Shown here piece after piece: positions 26,893-35,108 of a DNA stretch of 64,000 nt; the first letter of the stretch is position 1, and each line of letters begins with the position of its first letter. The position numbers and the translations under genes were made by a program. The stretch covers positions 1,178,001 through 1,242,000 of the forward strand of contig NZ_VFOX01000001.1 in the NCBI RefSeq assembly GCF_006716345.1. Direction: 5' to 3'. This stretch comes from Microbacterium saperdae (GTDB taxonomy: Bacteria > Actinomycetota > Actinomycetes > Actinomycetales > Microbacteriaceae). The notes beneath the pieces were generated by a model. That model was not told where the DNA came from. It searched no databases and was given only the letters and a program-made list of their open reading frames with translations.

Positions 26893-28254
26893 ATGGCGAA
26901 TCGGGTGACGGTGGATCGTCCGGTGGTGGTGATCGGCGCGGGCCCGCAGGGGCTTGCGGCAGCGGCGCACCTGGTGGAGCGCGGCCTTGAGCCGCTGGTG
27001 CTGGAAGCCGGGGATGGCACTGCGGCGGCGGTATCGGAGTGGGGGCACGTCCGGCTGTTCTCGCAGTGGCCCGAGCTGGCCGACCCCGCCGCTGCCCGGA
27101 TGCTCGCCCCGACCGGATGGACGGCCCCGACATCGGGGTACCCGACCGGCGCCGAGTGGGTCTCCGGCTACCTCGCGCCCCTCGCGAAGGCACTCGGCGA
27201 CCGGGTGCGCTACGGGGCGCGGGTGGTCGGCGTGGGACGGAAGGGCCGGGACTTGCTCGTGGACGCTGGCCGGGCGGAGCAGCCGTTCCTCGTCCACGTG
27301 CGCGATGGCGCCGGCATCGAGTCGCGGATCGAGGCTCGCGCGGTCATGGACGCGTCCGGCACCTGGGGCACACCGAACCCCGCGGGTGCGGACGGCCTGC
27401 CCGCGCTCGGAGAGCACGCCGCCGCTGACGCGGGTCTGCTGACCTACCGCATCCCCGCGTTCGAAGGCGCCGCCGAGCTCGCGGGGCGGCACGTGGTCGT
27501 GGTCGGGAACGGGCACTCCGCAGCCACCGCGATCACCGAGCTGGGCCGGATCGCCCGCGCACACCCCGACACACGGATCACCTGGGTGCTGCGGCGCGGC
27601 ACCGTGGGCACCACCTTCGGCGGCGGCGACGCCGACGAACTCCCCGCCCGCGGCGCGCTCGGACAGCGAGCCAAGGCCGCCGTCACCGACAAACTGGTCG
27701 ACCTCGTCACCGGGTTCCGCACCGAACGCATCGACCTCACCGGCGGCCAGGCGGTGCTCGCCGCTGAGGACGGCCGGACCCTCGACCCCGCCGATCGGAT
27801 CGTGGTGCTGACCGGGTTCCGGCCCGACCTTTCGTTCCTCTCCGAGGTGCGGCTGGAGCTGGACTACCGGATGCAAGCCCCGGTTCGGATCGCGGCGGAC
27901 ATCGATCCGAACACCCACTCGTGCGGGTCCGTGCGCGCCACCGGCGCGGCCGACCTCGCCCAGCCCGAGCCCGGCTTCTACATCGTCGGCGCGAAGTCCT
28001 ACGGGAGAGCCCCGACGTTTCTCGCCCTCACCGGCTACGAGCAGGTCCGCTCCATCGCCGCGGAGCTGGCCGGCGACCGCGGCGCCGCCAGTCGGGTCGA
28101 GCTGGTCCTGCCCGACACCGGTGTCTGCGGCGGCTCCGGCGTGTTCGACACCAGCACCCCGACCGGGTCCTGCTGCGCCGCGCCCGGGCTCCAGCCGGTC
28201 AGCGTCGGCCTCGCGCCCGTCGCGGCGGCAGTCCCGGCGGAAGGAGAATGCTGA
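26893..28254 (+). CDS. arsO: FAD/NAD(P)-dependent flavin monooxygenase-like protein (ArsO type)
   Basis: A 453-residue two-dinucleotide-fold enzyme: VVVIGAGPQGLAAAAHL near residue 12 binds FAD and VVVVGNGHSAATAI near residue 200 binds NAD(P)H. The C-terminus has VCGGSG and SCCAAPG, Cys-rich motifs that could contact arsenic. Flavoproteins in this position are called ArsO. ATG at 26893 chosen; frames upstream cross the operator. Followed two bases later by arsC, forming an arsO-arsC operon divergent from arsR. Confidence 0.75.
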   Translation: MANRVTVDRPVVVIGAGPQGLAAAAHLVERGLEPLVLEAGDGTAAAVSEWGHVRLFSQWPELADPAAARMLAPTGWTAPTSGYPTGAEWVSGYLAPLAKALGDRVRYGARVVGVGRKGRDLLVDAGRAEQPFLVHVRDGAGIESRIEARAVMDASGTWGTPNPAGADGLPALGEHAAADAGLLTYRIPAFEGAAELAGRHVVVVGNGHSAATAITELGRIARAHPDTRITWVLRRGTVGTTFGGGDADELPARGALGQRAKAAVTDKLVDLVTGFRTERIDLTGGQAVLAAEDGRTLDPADRIVVLTGFRPDLSFLSEVRLELDYRMQAPVRIAADIDPNTHSCGSVRATGAADLAQPEPGFYIVGAKSYGRAPTFLALTGYEQVRSIAAELAGDRGAASRVELVLPDTGVCGGSGVFDTSTPTGSCCAAPGLQPVSVGLAPVAAAVPAEGEC

Positions 28255-28256
28255 CC

Positions 28257-28670
28257 ATGACTCGGCCGAGCGTGCTGTTCATGTGCGTCCACAACGCGGG
28301 CCGGTCGCAAATGGCCGCCGGTTACCTGCAAGCGTTCGCCGGGGACCGGATCGAGGTCCGCTCCGCCGGTTCCCAGCCCGCCGAGCACGTCAACCCCGTC
28401 GCGGTCGAGGCGATGGCTGAGGATGGCATCGACATCACCGGCGCACAGCCCAGGGTCATCACCCCCGAAGCTGTCGAAGCATCCACGGTCGTGGTCACGA
28501 TGGGCTGCGGCGACGAATGCCCCTACTATCCCGGCGTCCGCTACCTCGACTGGCAACTCGACGACCCCGCCGGACTCAGCATCGAAGCCGTGCGCCCCAT
28601 CCGCGACGGCATAAGACACCGCGTCCAGATCCTCGTCGCCGAACTACTCGACCAGTCCACAGCACCGTGA
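28257..28670 (+). CDS. arsC: Arsenate reductase, thioredoxin-coupled LMW-phosphatase type
   Basis: A 137-residue enzyme with the P-loop CVHNAGRSQ (Cys-x5-Arg) at residue 10 and the second redox pair CGDEC near residue 79, the complete three-Cys set of thioredoxin-linked arsenate reductases. It reduces arsenate to arsenite. ATG 28257 is preferred because AAGGAG is ten bases away; ATG 28248 is too close to it. No arsenite exporter (ArsB, Acr3) or ArsA follows. Confidence 0.92.
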   Translation: MTRPSVLFMCVHNAGRSQMAAGYLQAFAGDRIEVRSAGSQPAEHVNPVAVEAMAEDGIDITGAQPRVITPEAVEASTVVVTMGCGDECPYYPGVRYLDWQLDDPAGLSIEAVRPIRDGIRHRVQILVAELLDQSTAP

Positions 28671-28673
28671 GAA

Positions 28674-28765
28674 CGTGAGCTCCGTGAACACCCCCAGGTG
28701 TCCCTGGTGAAGCGGCGATCTCTGGGGGCCTGCGTCAGCGTGTTCGGGGCGTGTGCGAGCTCACG
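28674..28765. terminator. Nested inverted repeats between convergent genes
   Basis: Three nested perfect arms are visible: CGTGAGCTC (28674-28682) with GAGCTCACG (28757-28765), GAACAC (28686-28691) with GTGTTC (28740-28745), and CCCCCAG (28691-28697) with CTGGGGG (28722-28728). They fill the 90-base gap between arsC and the convergent 28761 gene. A bidirectional terminator is the simplest reading, though the nested design is larger than usual. Confidence 0.5.
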
Positions 28766-29417
28766 TCGGGGTGCTGACCGTGAGCCGGGAGAAGAAGGCC
28801 TCAGTGCCGATGTCGACGAACAGCCCAACGGTTCCTGAGTGTGGCGGTATGAGCGGGCGATCGATGTCGAGCACCTCGACGTCGTTGACGGTGGCGGTGA
28901 TCTGGGCTTCGCCGATGTCGACTCGGAGGGTGTTCCATTCGTCGGGGCCGATGTCGGCGCCGGCCTCATGGGGTCCGTCGGGCCGCTCGGTGCGTAGCCG
29001 GTCGAAGGGCCAGTCCGGGTAGGCGAAGTACTGGATCGCCCGCTGGTCACGGGGAGTGGGCGGGTTGACCTTCCTGCCGTTCAACGGCCGAAGGTAGACC
29101 GATTGGAACGCGGAGGCGTCCTCCTGCACGTGGAAGACGATGCCGGCGAACGCGCGGGAGGGGAAGTCGGTCTTGCCGTTGAGACGGGAGAGGATGTCGA
29201 CCTCGATCACCCCGGTACGCAGCGTCACGGGCAGTTCGACGAACGTGGCCTGATCCACGTAGTCGACGCCCGGCGTGCCGTGCGCGGTGATGTCATCGGT
29301 CAGCTCGACGCGCAGCGCTGTGCGTCCGGCGATGGGCGCGGGCCGTCCGGTCACGGAGCGCAGTCGTGCCCCCTCTGGCAGTTCGGTCAACGGCGAAGTG
29401 AACGTCGGCATGGTCAT
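28761..29417 (-). CDS. Beta-sandwich protein (LamG/DUF1080-like), unknown function
   Basis: A 218-residue protein with no signal peptide. Features such as DFPSRAFAGIVFHVQED, SVYLRPLNGR, NTLRVDIGEAQITATVNDVEV and HSGTVGLFVDIGTEAFFSRL follow the concanavalin-like jelly roll seen in DUF1080 and related glycan-associated proteins. ATG 29417 has AAGGAG six bases upstream. It follows the oxidoreductase gene on the same strand after 62 bases and may share its transcript. No catalytic residue is assigned. Confidence 0.55.
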   Translation of the reverse strand: MTMPTFTSPLTELPEGARLRSVTGRPAPIAGRTALRVELTDDITAHGTPGVDYVDQATFVELPVTLRTGVIEVDILSRLNGKTDFPSRAFAGIVFHVQEDASAFQSVYLRPLNGRKVNPPTPRDQRAIQYFAYPDWPFDRLRTERPDGPHEAGADIGPDEWNTLRVDIGEAQITATVNDVEVLDIDRPLIPPHSGTVGLFVDIGTEAFFSRLTVSTPT

Positions 29418-29479
29418 GGGGCGCTCCTTGGGGTGGCGGGCGAGGTGGGCGGCGTGCGCGATCTCCAGCGGCGGGATCA

Positions 29480-30460
29480 TCACAGGACGACCACACCCTT
29501 GCCGCCCACAGTCCCGGCTTCCATGTCCCGGTGGGCGTGGACGATGTCCTCGAGTCGGTACGTGCGTCCGACCGGGACGACGGCTCGCCCGTCGCGCACG
29601 GCATCCAGGTAGTGCTGGAGGGTCTGCGGGGACAGGTCGGCAGCTTCTCCGGAGTAGGCGCTGAGGCGGACACCGTTGGGGAGCCAGTCCATCGGGTAGA
29701 AGTCGGGGATCGTCCACTGATCCGACAGCATGCCGGTGAAGCACACCGTCCCCCCGATGCGGACGGCACGCAGGGTGTCTCTCAGCACGTTGACCCCCAC
29801 CAGCTCGATCGCCCCGTCGACACCGTCGGGCAGGACGCGACGGATCTGGGCGGAGATGTCGCCGTCGTCGATGAGGACGTGATCGACCCCGACCCGCTTC
29901 ATCTGTTCTCGGGCAGCTTCGCGGCGGGTGGTGGCATACACCGTCATCCCGCCGAGTTTCGCGAGCACCGTCGCGGCCAGACCGACCGACGAGGTCCCAC
30001 CGCGGATCAGGATGCTATCGCCCGCACGCGCCTGCAGGCCGGTGGTGAGCGACCCGTGGGCGGTTTGCAGCATCTCCGGCACCGCGCCCAGAGCGCCCCA
30101 TGGCAGGTCGCTATGGAAGGGGATGACCTGTCCGGCTGGCACGACGACGTACTCGGCGTACCCGCCGTCGAACGTCCGCCCCATGCCGCCCATCATCGTC
30201 ACCACCTGCGCACCCGGGGAGAACTCGCCGCCGGGGGCGTCCTCGACGATTCCGGTCGCCTCGATGCCCGGGACACGGGGGAACGAGCCGAAGGAGGCGA
30301 GACCCTGCCGGAAGTGCAACTCGGAGCGATTCAACCCGAACGCCTTCACCCGGATCAGCACCTCACCCGGCCTGACGACCGGTACCGGGATGTCTCGCAC
30401 GTTCAGGACATCGGGCGGGCCGGGAGCGTCGACAACGACCGCCCGCATCATGCGCGTCAT
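29480..30460 (-). CDS. Quinone oxidoreductase-type zinc-independent dehydrogenase (MDR superfamily)
   Basis: A 326-residue NADPH-dependent reductase. GEVLIRVKAFGLNRSELHFRQG and VPGIEATGIVE mark the GroES-like domain, and DSILIRGGTSSVGLAATVLA is the cofactor fold; the structural zinc cysteines are absent, as in quinone oxidoreductases. The ATG overlaps the stop of the MarR gene (ATGA), so the pair forms an electrophile- or quinone-responsive operon. Confidence 0.85.
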   Translation of the reverse strand: MTRMMRAVVVDAPGPPDVLNVRDIPVPVVRPGEVLIRVKAFGLNRSELHFRQGLASFGSFPRVPGIEATGIVEDAPGGEFSPGAQVVTMMGGMGRTFDGGYAEYVVVPAGQVIPFHSDLPWGALGAVPEMLQTAHGSLTTGLQARAGDSILIRGGTSSVGLAATVLAKLGGMTVYATTRREAAREQMKRVGVDHVLIDDGDISAQIRRVLPDGVDGAIELVGVNVLRDTLRAVRIGGTVCFTGMLSDQWTIPDFYPMDWLPNGVRLSAYSGEAADLSPQTLQHYLDAVRDGRAVVPVGRTYRLEDIVHAHRDMEAGTVGGKGVVVL

Positions 30461-30906
30461 ACCAAGGCCCCCTCATCAGCCGACACGAGGCGCGCCTGGA
30501 GGCGCACCAGTGCGGCCGTGACCGCCGCCACATCCGTGGTGTCGCCGAGCACAGCCGTCAGTGTCCTGCGTGCGAGGCGTTCGCCCTCCGTGCGGGCACG
30601 TTCGCCGGCATCGGTGAGCACGATCAGCGATGACCTGCGGTCGTCCGGATGCGGACGACGCACGGCGAGGCCGTCACGCTCCAGCCGGTCCACCAGCTTG
30701 CTCGCCGCCCCGACCGTGATCGACAGCCCCGCGCGAAGGTCCCGGACTCGCCTGCCGCCACCGTGGCGGTGCAGGACACGCAACGCCATCCACGTGCCCA
30801 ACCCCACCTGATCCGCGGCCAGAAGCTCACCCTCCACCCGGTTCCACAGGGCCGTCTCGACACCGACCAGAAGATCGAAGAACTCCACACCCGCCTCCAA
30901 CATCAT
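30457..30906 (-). CDS. MarR-family transcriptional regulator
   Basis: About 149 residues. LSITVGAASKLVDRLERDGL is the recognition helix and RRPHPDDRRSSLIVLTDAG the beta-wing of MarR proteins. Two adjacent ATG codons at 30906 and 30903 are possible starts, and no strong ribosome site is present. Coupled to the quinone oxidoreductase gene, which it probably represses. Confidence 0.85.
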   Translation of the reverse strand: MMLEAGVEFFDLLVGVETALWNRVEGELLAADQVGLGTWMALRVLHRHGGGRRVRDLRAGLSITVGAASKLVDRLERDGLAVRRPHPDDRRSSLIVLTDAGERARTEGERLARRTLTAVLGDTTDVAAVTAALVRLQARLVSADEGALV

Positions 30907-31259
30907 CAGCAGTAAGCATATTCCCAGGAATCTATATGTGCACGAAGCTGGGCTCGAGCCGCGCCAGATGTGAAGGGTGCGTGACGCACCAAGAGTGCGT
31001 GAGGCACCGCGTTGCCCGCCCTCCACACGCAGACTCCGCCCGCCAGGGGGCGACCGGGCATGGGAGAGTATCCGCCGTCGAAGCGCCGAGCGGAGTTGGT
31101 TCAGGAGGGTTTTGGTGTCAACGATCGATCGCACCGTCGTGCACACGGGGCACGACGGTCAGTGCGGTCGACCTGCTCGCTCAAGCATGCGCTTCACGCT
31201 CTACCGCACTCCTAGTCGGGCGGCGTGCCATCCGTTGGACCGCCGTTGTCGTCTGCGAC
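30907..31259. other. Intergenic stretch without a recognised gene
   Basis: 353 bases between the MarR gene and the next TetR gene. It includes two nearly repeated GTGCGTGACGCACC/GTGCGTGAGGCACC units at about 30976-31003, each a small hairpin, which might be a terminator or operator. Nothing protein-like was seen. Confidence 0.4.
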
Positions 31260-31850
31260 TCACGGCATCTGGATTCCGCGGACGATGAGGCCGAGGAGAT
31301 AGTCGTTGCGGGTGTCGTCGGTGGCCATGAAGAGCACGAGGCCGCCGATGAGCTGCACCAGGTCGCGTGCGGTGAGATCGGGATCGACGGCGTGTGCGGC
31401 GTGCGCTCGTTTCAGGACGTTGCCGACCGCGGTATCGATCTGCTCGGTAGTGCGACGGTCGAACTCAGGGTCATGGTTGGCGGCCTGGTTCAGCTCGCCG
31501 ATGATCGCCCGGTTCATCTGCGAGAAGACCACGAAGGCGTGCAGCCACTCGACGAGCCCCTCCCACGGCTCCCGCGTCCTGGAGATCTCTGCGGCGAGGG
31601 CTCCGAGCTGTTGGAGGTTCTCCTCATAGATGGCTCGGATCAGGTCGATGCGTGTGGGGAAGTTGCGGAAGAGGGTGCCGGTGCCCACTCCGGCCCGCTT
31701 CGCGACATCGTCCATGGACGCCTCGTGCGGCTTCTCGGTGAAGACCTCGTGCGCGGCAATGAGCAGCCGTTCCCGGTTCCGGCGGGCGTCGGCTCGCATC
31801 GCCCGTCGAGGGGCGGCGGCTTCAGCGTCTGCCGGGGGACGGGGTGGCAT
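31260..31850 (-). CDS. TetR-family repressor of the adjacent DHA2 exporter
   Basis: A 196-residue regulator. NRERLLIAAHEVFTEKPHEASMDDVAKRAGVGTGTLFRNFPTR (cited by blocks; residues about 23-66) is the HTH and AFVVFSQMNRAIIGELNQ lies in the ligand domain. It is divergent from an MFS exporter, and two matching palindromes lie between them. Confidence 0.88.
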   Translation of the reverse strand: MPPRPPADAEAAAPRRAMRADARRNRERLLIAAHEVFTEKPHEASMDDVAKRAGVGTGTLFRNFPTRIDLIRAIYEENLQQLGALAAEISRTREPWEGLVEWLHAFVVFSQMNRAIIGELNQAANHDPEFDRRTTEQIDTAVGNVLKRAHAAHAVDPDLTARDLVQLIGGLVLFMATDDTRNDYLLGLIVRGIQMP

Positions 31851-31883
31851 CGTTGCTCCTCCTGCTCACTCCTCAAGCGTATC

Positions 31884-31918
31884 GGAGTCTGATTCCGGTT
31901 ATAGTGGAGTCGTACTCC
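31884..31918. promoter_or_regulatory. Tandem TetR operators flanking a -10 element
   Basis: GGAGTCTGATTCC (31884-31896) and GGAGTCGTACTCC (31906-31918) share the form GGAGT-N3-AYTCC and are centred 22 bases apart, two helical turns. TATAGT (31900-31905) between them fits a -10 for the plus-strand exporter, so repressor binding would block RNA polymerase directly. Confidence 0.7.
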
Positions 31919-31950
31919 GGATAGCAGGCGTGGGGACTCGAGAGGACACC

Positions 31951-31995
31951 ATGACGAAGACGCAGTTCACGACTGGGACGGTGGTGGGCCGGTGA
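31951..31995 (+). CDS. Short leader peptide overlapping the exporter start
   Basis: ATG at 31951, eight bases or so after GAGAGG, opens a 14-codon frame (TKTQFTTGTVVGR after Met) whose TGA overlaps the GTG of the exporter as GTGA. It may couple translation of the exporter or act as an attenuator. It is also possible that it is an accidental frame. Confidence 0.4.
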   Translation: MTKTQFTTGTVVGR

Positions 31996-33467
31996 TCGGC
32001 GGCCAGGACTCCCCAACGCAGCTCGACTCGGATGAGTCAGCGCCGGCCGTCGGCGAGCGTCTCGCGCCCGGCACGGCACTGGTGCTGGGGTTGCTGGTGG
32101 TTGCCGCGTTCGTGGTGGTGTTGAACGAAACGATCATGAACGTGGCACTGGCGAGCCTCATCGAGGATCTCGGGATCACGGCGGCGACGGCTCAGTGGCT
32201 GACCACGGGCTACATGCTCACGATGGCGATCGTGATCCCGACCTCGGGCTATCTGTTGCAGCGCTTCACCGTCCGGCAGGTGTTCATCACCGCGATGTCG
32301 CTGTTCACGATCGGCACCCTGGTCGCTGCGCTCTCGCCGGGTTTCGGGATGCTGCTGACCGGCAGGATCGTGCAGGCCTCCGGTGCGGCGGTGATGATGC
32401 CGCTGCTGATGACGGCCGTGCTGCATACCGTGCCGGCAGGGCGCCGCGGCACGCTCATGGGCACCATCGCGATCGTCACCTCCGCCGCCCCCGCGCTCGG
32501 GCCCGCGGTGTCGGGGGCGGTGCTCAGCGTCGCGGAGTGGCCCTTCCTCTTCTGGACGGTCCTGCCGATCGCCGTCACCGCGCTCCTGCTGGGCATCTTC
32601 CGGCTGCGCAACGTGACCCAGACCCGTCGGCTCCCGATCGACGTGCTCTCGGTCGTCCTTTCCGCTCTCGCGTTCGGCGGCATCGTGTTCGGGCTCGCGA
32701 GCATCGGCGAGTCCGCGAGCGGCGAGGCTCCCATCGCCCCCTGGATCCCCCTCACCATCGGCATTGTCGTCCTGCTGGTGTTCGTCCTCCGGCAACGACG
32801 CCTCGCCCGCCGGGACCTCGCACTGCTGGATCTGCGCACGTTCCGCACACCCCAGTTCGCGGCCGCGATCATCGTCACCGCCCTGATCGCGATGACCCTG
32901 TTCGGCACCCTCACCGTCCTCCCGCTCTACCTGCAAGACGCACTCGGCGTCAACACACTTGCCACCGGCCTGCTGCTGCTGCCCGGCGGCCTCATCCTCG
33001 CCGTGCTCTCACCCGTCGTCGGGCGACTGTATGACCGGCTCGGTGCGGGTCCGCTCGTCGTGCCCGGGGCAGTGCTCCTTGCACTGTCTCAGGTCGCCTT
33101 CGCGGTGACCCTCGCGCAGCAGGGCTCCGCGCTGCTGGCGATGGGCATGTTCACCGTGATGCACGCCGCGCTGGCCTTCCTCTTCACCCCGCTGATGACC
33201 GCGGCACTCAGCCCGCTCCCGGCCGAGCTCTACTCCCACGGCAGCGCCACCTTCTCCACCGTGCAACAGCTCGCCGGCGCCGCCGGCACCGCGACCCTCG
33301 TCACCCTCATGACCATCGGCTCCACACGCGCCGGGGTCGGCAGCGGCATCGGCACCGGAATCCAATACGCCTACTGCGGCGCATCCATGATCGCCATTCT
33401 CGCTGTCCTCGGAGCAGTAGCACTCACGCTCATCACCCGACGCAACTCGTTGAAGGAAACGGGATAA
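31992..33467 (+). CDS. DHA2-family MFS multidrug exporter
   Basis: A 491-residue protein with about 14 membrane helices. VVLNETIMNVALASLIEDL (motif D1 style), TSGYLLQRFTVRQVF and GRIVQASGAAVMMPLLM are typical of EmrB/QacA-type drug:H+ antiporters. GTG start, coupled to the leader peptide. Regulated by the divergent TetR via the two operators. The drug spectrum is unknown. Confidence 0.88.
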   Translation: MIGGQDSPTQLDSDESAPAVGERLAPGTALVLGLLVVAAFVVVLNETIMNVALASLIEDLGITAATAQWLTTGYMLTMAIVIPTSGYLLQRFTVRQVFITAMSLFTIGTLVAALSPGFGMLLTGRIVQASGAAVMMPLLMTAVLHTVPAGRRGTLMGTIAIVTSAAPALGPAVSGAVLSVAEWPFLFWTVLPIAVTALLLGIFRLRNVTQTRRLPIDVLSVVLSALAFGGIVFGLASIGESASGEAPIAPWIPLTIGIVVLLVFVLRQRRLARRDLALLDLRTFRTPQFAAAIIVTALIAMTLFGTLTVLPLYLQDALGVNTLATGLLLLPGGLILAVLSPVVGRLYDRLGAGPLVVPGAVLLALSQVAFAVTLAQQGSALLAMGMFTVMHAALAFLFTPLMTAALSPLPAELYSHGSATFSTVQQLAGAAGTATLVTLMTIGSTRAGVGSGIGTGIQYAYCGASMIAILAVLGAVALTLITRRNSLKETG

Positions 33468-33502
33468 AGGAATCAGTGACTGCCTCGGGCGTTCAATCGG
33501 GA

Positions 33503-33558
33503 CTGTCTGAACAACAATGAAGATGTTCTTGATGGCTTCGGCCGGGGCTGACCTGCTG
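33503..33558. repeat. Left inverted repeat of the IS110-containing element
   Basis: The inner 46 bases (33513-33558) match the inverted copy at 34829-34874 with one mismatch; similarity continues outward to about 33503 with a few mismatches, ending CTGTCTGA. Such long terminal repeats are not normal for IS110. Confidence 0.8.
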
Positions 33559-33564
33559 ACGGCC

Positions 33565-34713
33565 CTATAGAAGTCGAGTGATGCCGAGGTCGGTTTTCAG
33601 GTCGTGGTAGACCTCTCGGGCGATGAAGCGTTTGAGGCAGCGAAGAACGTCTTTCTTCGAGAGTCCCTCGGTGAGCCTGCGTTGCGCGTAGGCGATCGTG
33701 GGCTCGTGGTAACGGAGTCGGCAGACGGCGATCGTGTGGAGCGCGGCGTTGGCTTGTCGATCGCCGCCGCGATGCAGACGCATCCGCTGGGTCTTGCCCG
33801 ACGAGACGGGGATGGGTGCGACCCCGCAGAGCCGTGCGAACGCGGCTTCGGAGCGAAGTCGGTCGATGTTTTGCCCCGCGGTGATCAGCAATTGCGATGC
33901 GTGACCGGTGCCGATGGCGAGCTTGGAGATCAGGGTGGGCGCCGTTCAGGCGACGAGTTCTTCCAACACGACGTCGACCTCACGGATTTCAGCGGTGAGG
34001 TCCAGAACGCGCTTCGCGAGTGTCCGGAGCGAGTACTTCGTGGCGTGGAACGGGTCGGCGAGGTCGTCGCGGTCTGGTCTCAGGCCCGCGCCGCGCTCGA
34101 TCAGCGCGGCGGTGGTGCGCTCGGTGATCTGTTCGCGGAGTTCGGCAGGCGCGGTGATGAGTAGATCACGGAGTTGGAGTTGCGTGCGGGTGCGGGAACG
34201 GATCGCGGAGTCCCGGCTGACCCGGAGGATTCGGATGGACTCGACGACACCAGTGGTGTTCTTCGGCACGACCGCGGCCTGGCCGGAGAGAGCCTTCATC
34301 GCCGCCGCCTCAGCATCAATCGCGTCGTCCTTGCAGCGGCGGGCACGCAGATGAGGATGAGGCTGGTTGACCTCGACGATGTCCACGCCGCGGGCGAGGA
34401 GGAACCTGGTCAACCCGGCGGCATACGATCCCGTCGACTCGATTCCGATCTTGTCGATCACGCCGAAGCTTCCGAGCCAGTCCAACGCATCTTGGTAGCC
34501 GCGGGTCGAGGCGGGGAATTCCTGGCTGCCGAGGCGGCGGCCCGACGAGTCGAGGGCGGCGACGTGGTGGGTGTTCGAATGCGCGTCGATCCGACCGACG
34601 ATGATCGTGCCGGTCAGCTGGTGGTGCTCTCTCAAGGGGTTCCTCTCTGACGGAAAAGTCCCTCGGGGAGGTCGGAGCGGACGCAACAATGACGAGGCAT
34701 CGTGTTCGAACAA
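33565..34713 (-). pseudogene. IS110-family transposase with an in-frame TGA
   Basis: The N-terminal DEDD domain is visible (VGRIDAHSNTHHVAALD, GIESTGSYAAGL, DDAIDAEAAAM), and the C-terminal transposase_20 domain follows (LITAGQNIDRLRSEAAFARLCG, RLHRGGDRQANAAL). Both are in the same frame, separated by a TGA at 33946-33948 in the sequence ELVA-stop-TAPTLISKL. No frameshift is involved. The true start is uncertain, probably near 34630. The serine of the active site is present, but the full-length protein cannot be made without readthrough. Confidence 0.8.
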
Positions 34714-34828
34714 GGTCCTATGAAGTCACGTTCCACCTGGCCCCGAGAGGCTCCGGGACAGTGACGGCGAACCTCGGCCGAGACGACTCGTCGGTGTCAG
34801 GACAACGGCACACGCCGTGTCAGTTAAA

Positions 34829-34884
34829 CAGCAGGTCAGCCCCGGCCGAAGCCGTCAAGAACATCTTCATTGTTTATCGGACAG
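34829..34884. repeat. Right inverted repeat of the IS110-containing element
   Basis: Inverse of the left repeat; 34829-34874 pairs with 33513-33558 at 45 of 46 positions. It ends at TCGGACAG, immediately before the homology to the small membrane protein gene begins. Confidence 0.8.
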
Positions 34885-35058
34885 ACCCTCGCCGCCACCT
34901 GCACCGGACTCATCGAGCGGGGATGGAGCGAGTGGCTCTACCTGGCCTTCTTCTGGGCGCTGTGGAACGGGCTGAAGTTCCTCCTCTTCGGGCCGTGGAG
35001 CGTGGTGCACGTTGGTACGTGCGCGACTTCGCGAACGCCGGGCGTACGGCTTAGCTAG
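34885..35058 (+). pseudogene. Truncated copy of the relaxase-associated small membrane protein
   Basis: [18 protein letters not shown] and [17 protein letters not shown] match residues about 55-100 of the protein at 18562-18903 ([34 protein letters not shown]). The 5' half is missing and replaced by the inverted repeat of the IS110 element. After GPWSVV the match continues in another frame (LVRARLRE against LVRARVRE), so there is also a frameshift near 35010. A relic of a second mobile module. Confidence 0.75.
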
Positions 35059-35108
35059 CCCTGTCCGAACCTGAACAGGGCTGTGCTCACAGGTTTTCGA
35101 ATGGTTGA

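Larger units (their letters stand above)
33503..34884 (-). mobile_element. IS110-type transposase between long inverted repeats
   Basis: An element of about 1.4 kb. Inside are two blocks of an IS110 transposase; outside are the near-perfect inverted repeats. The right end lies in a small-membrane-protein gene that is truncated at exactly that point. Either this is an unusual IS110 group with long terminal repeats, or an IS110 copy inserted into an older inverted-repeat element (the outer CTGTCYGA is reminiscent of IS256-type ends). Confidence 0.7.

Noticed and set aside
29531..30811. 426-codon plus-strand frame opposite the oxidoreductase and MarR genes
   Set aside because: Antisense shadow; no domain or ribosome site, whereas both minus-strand genes have full motifs.
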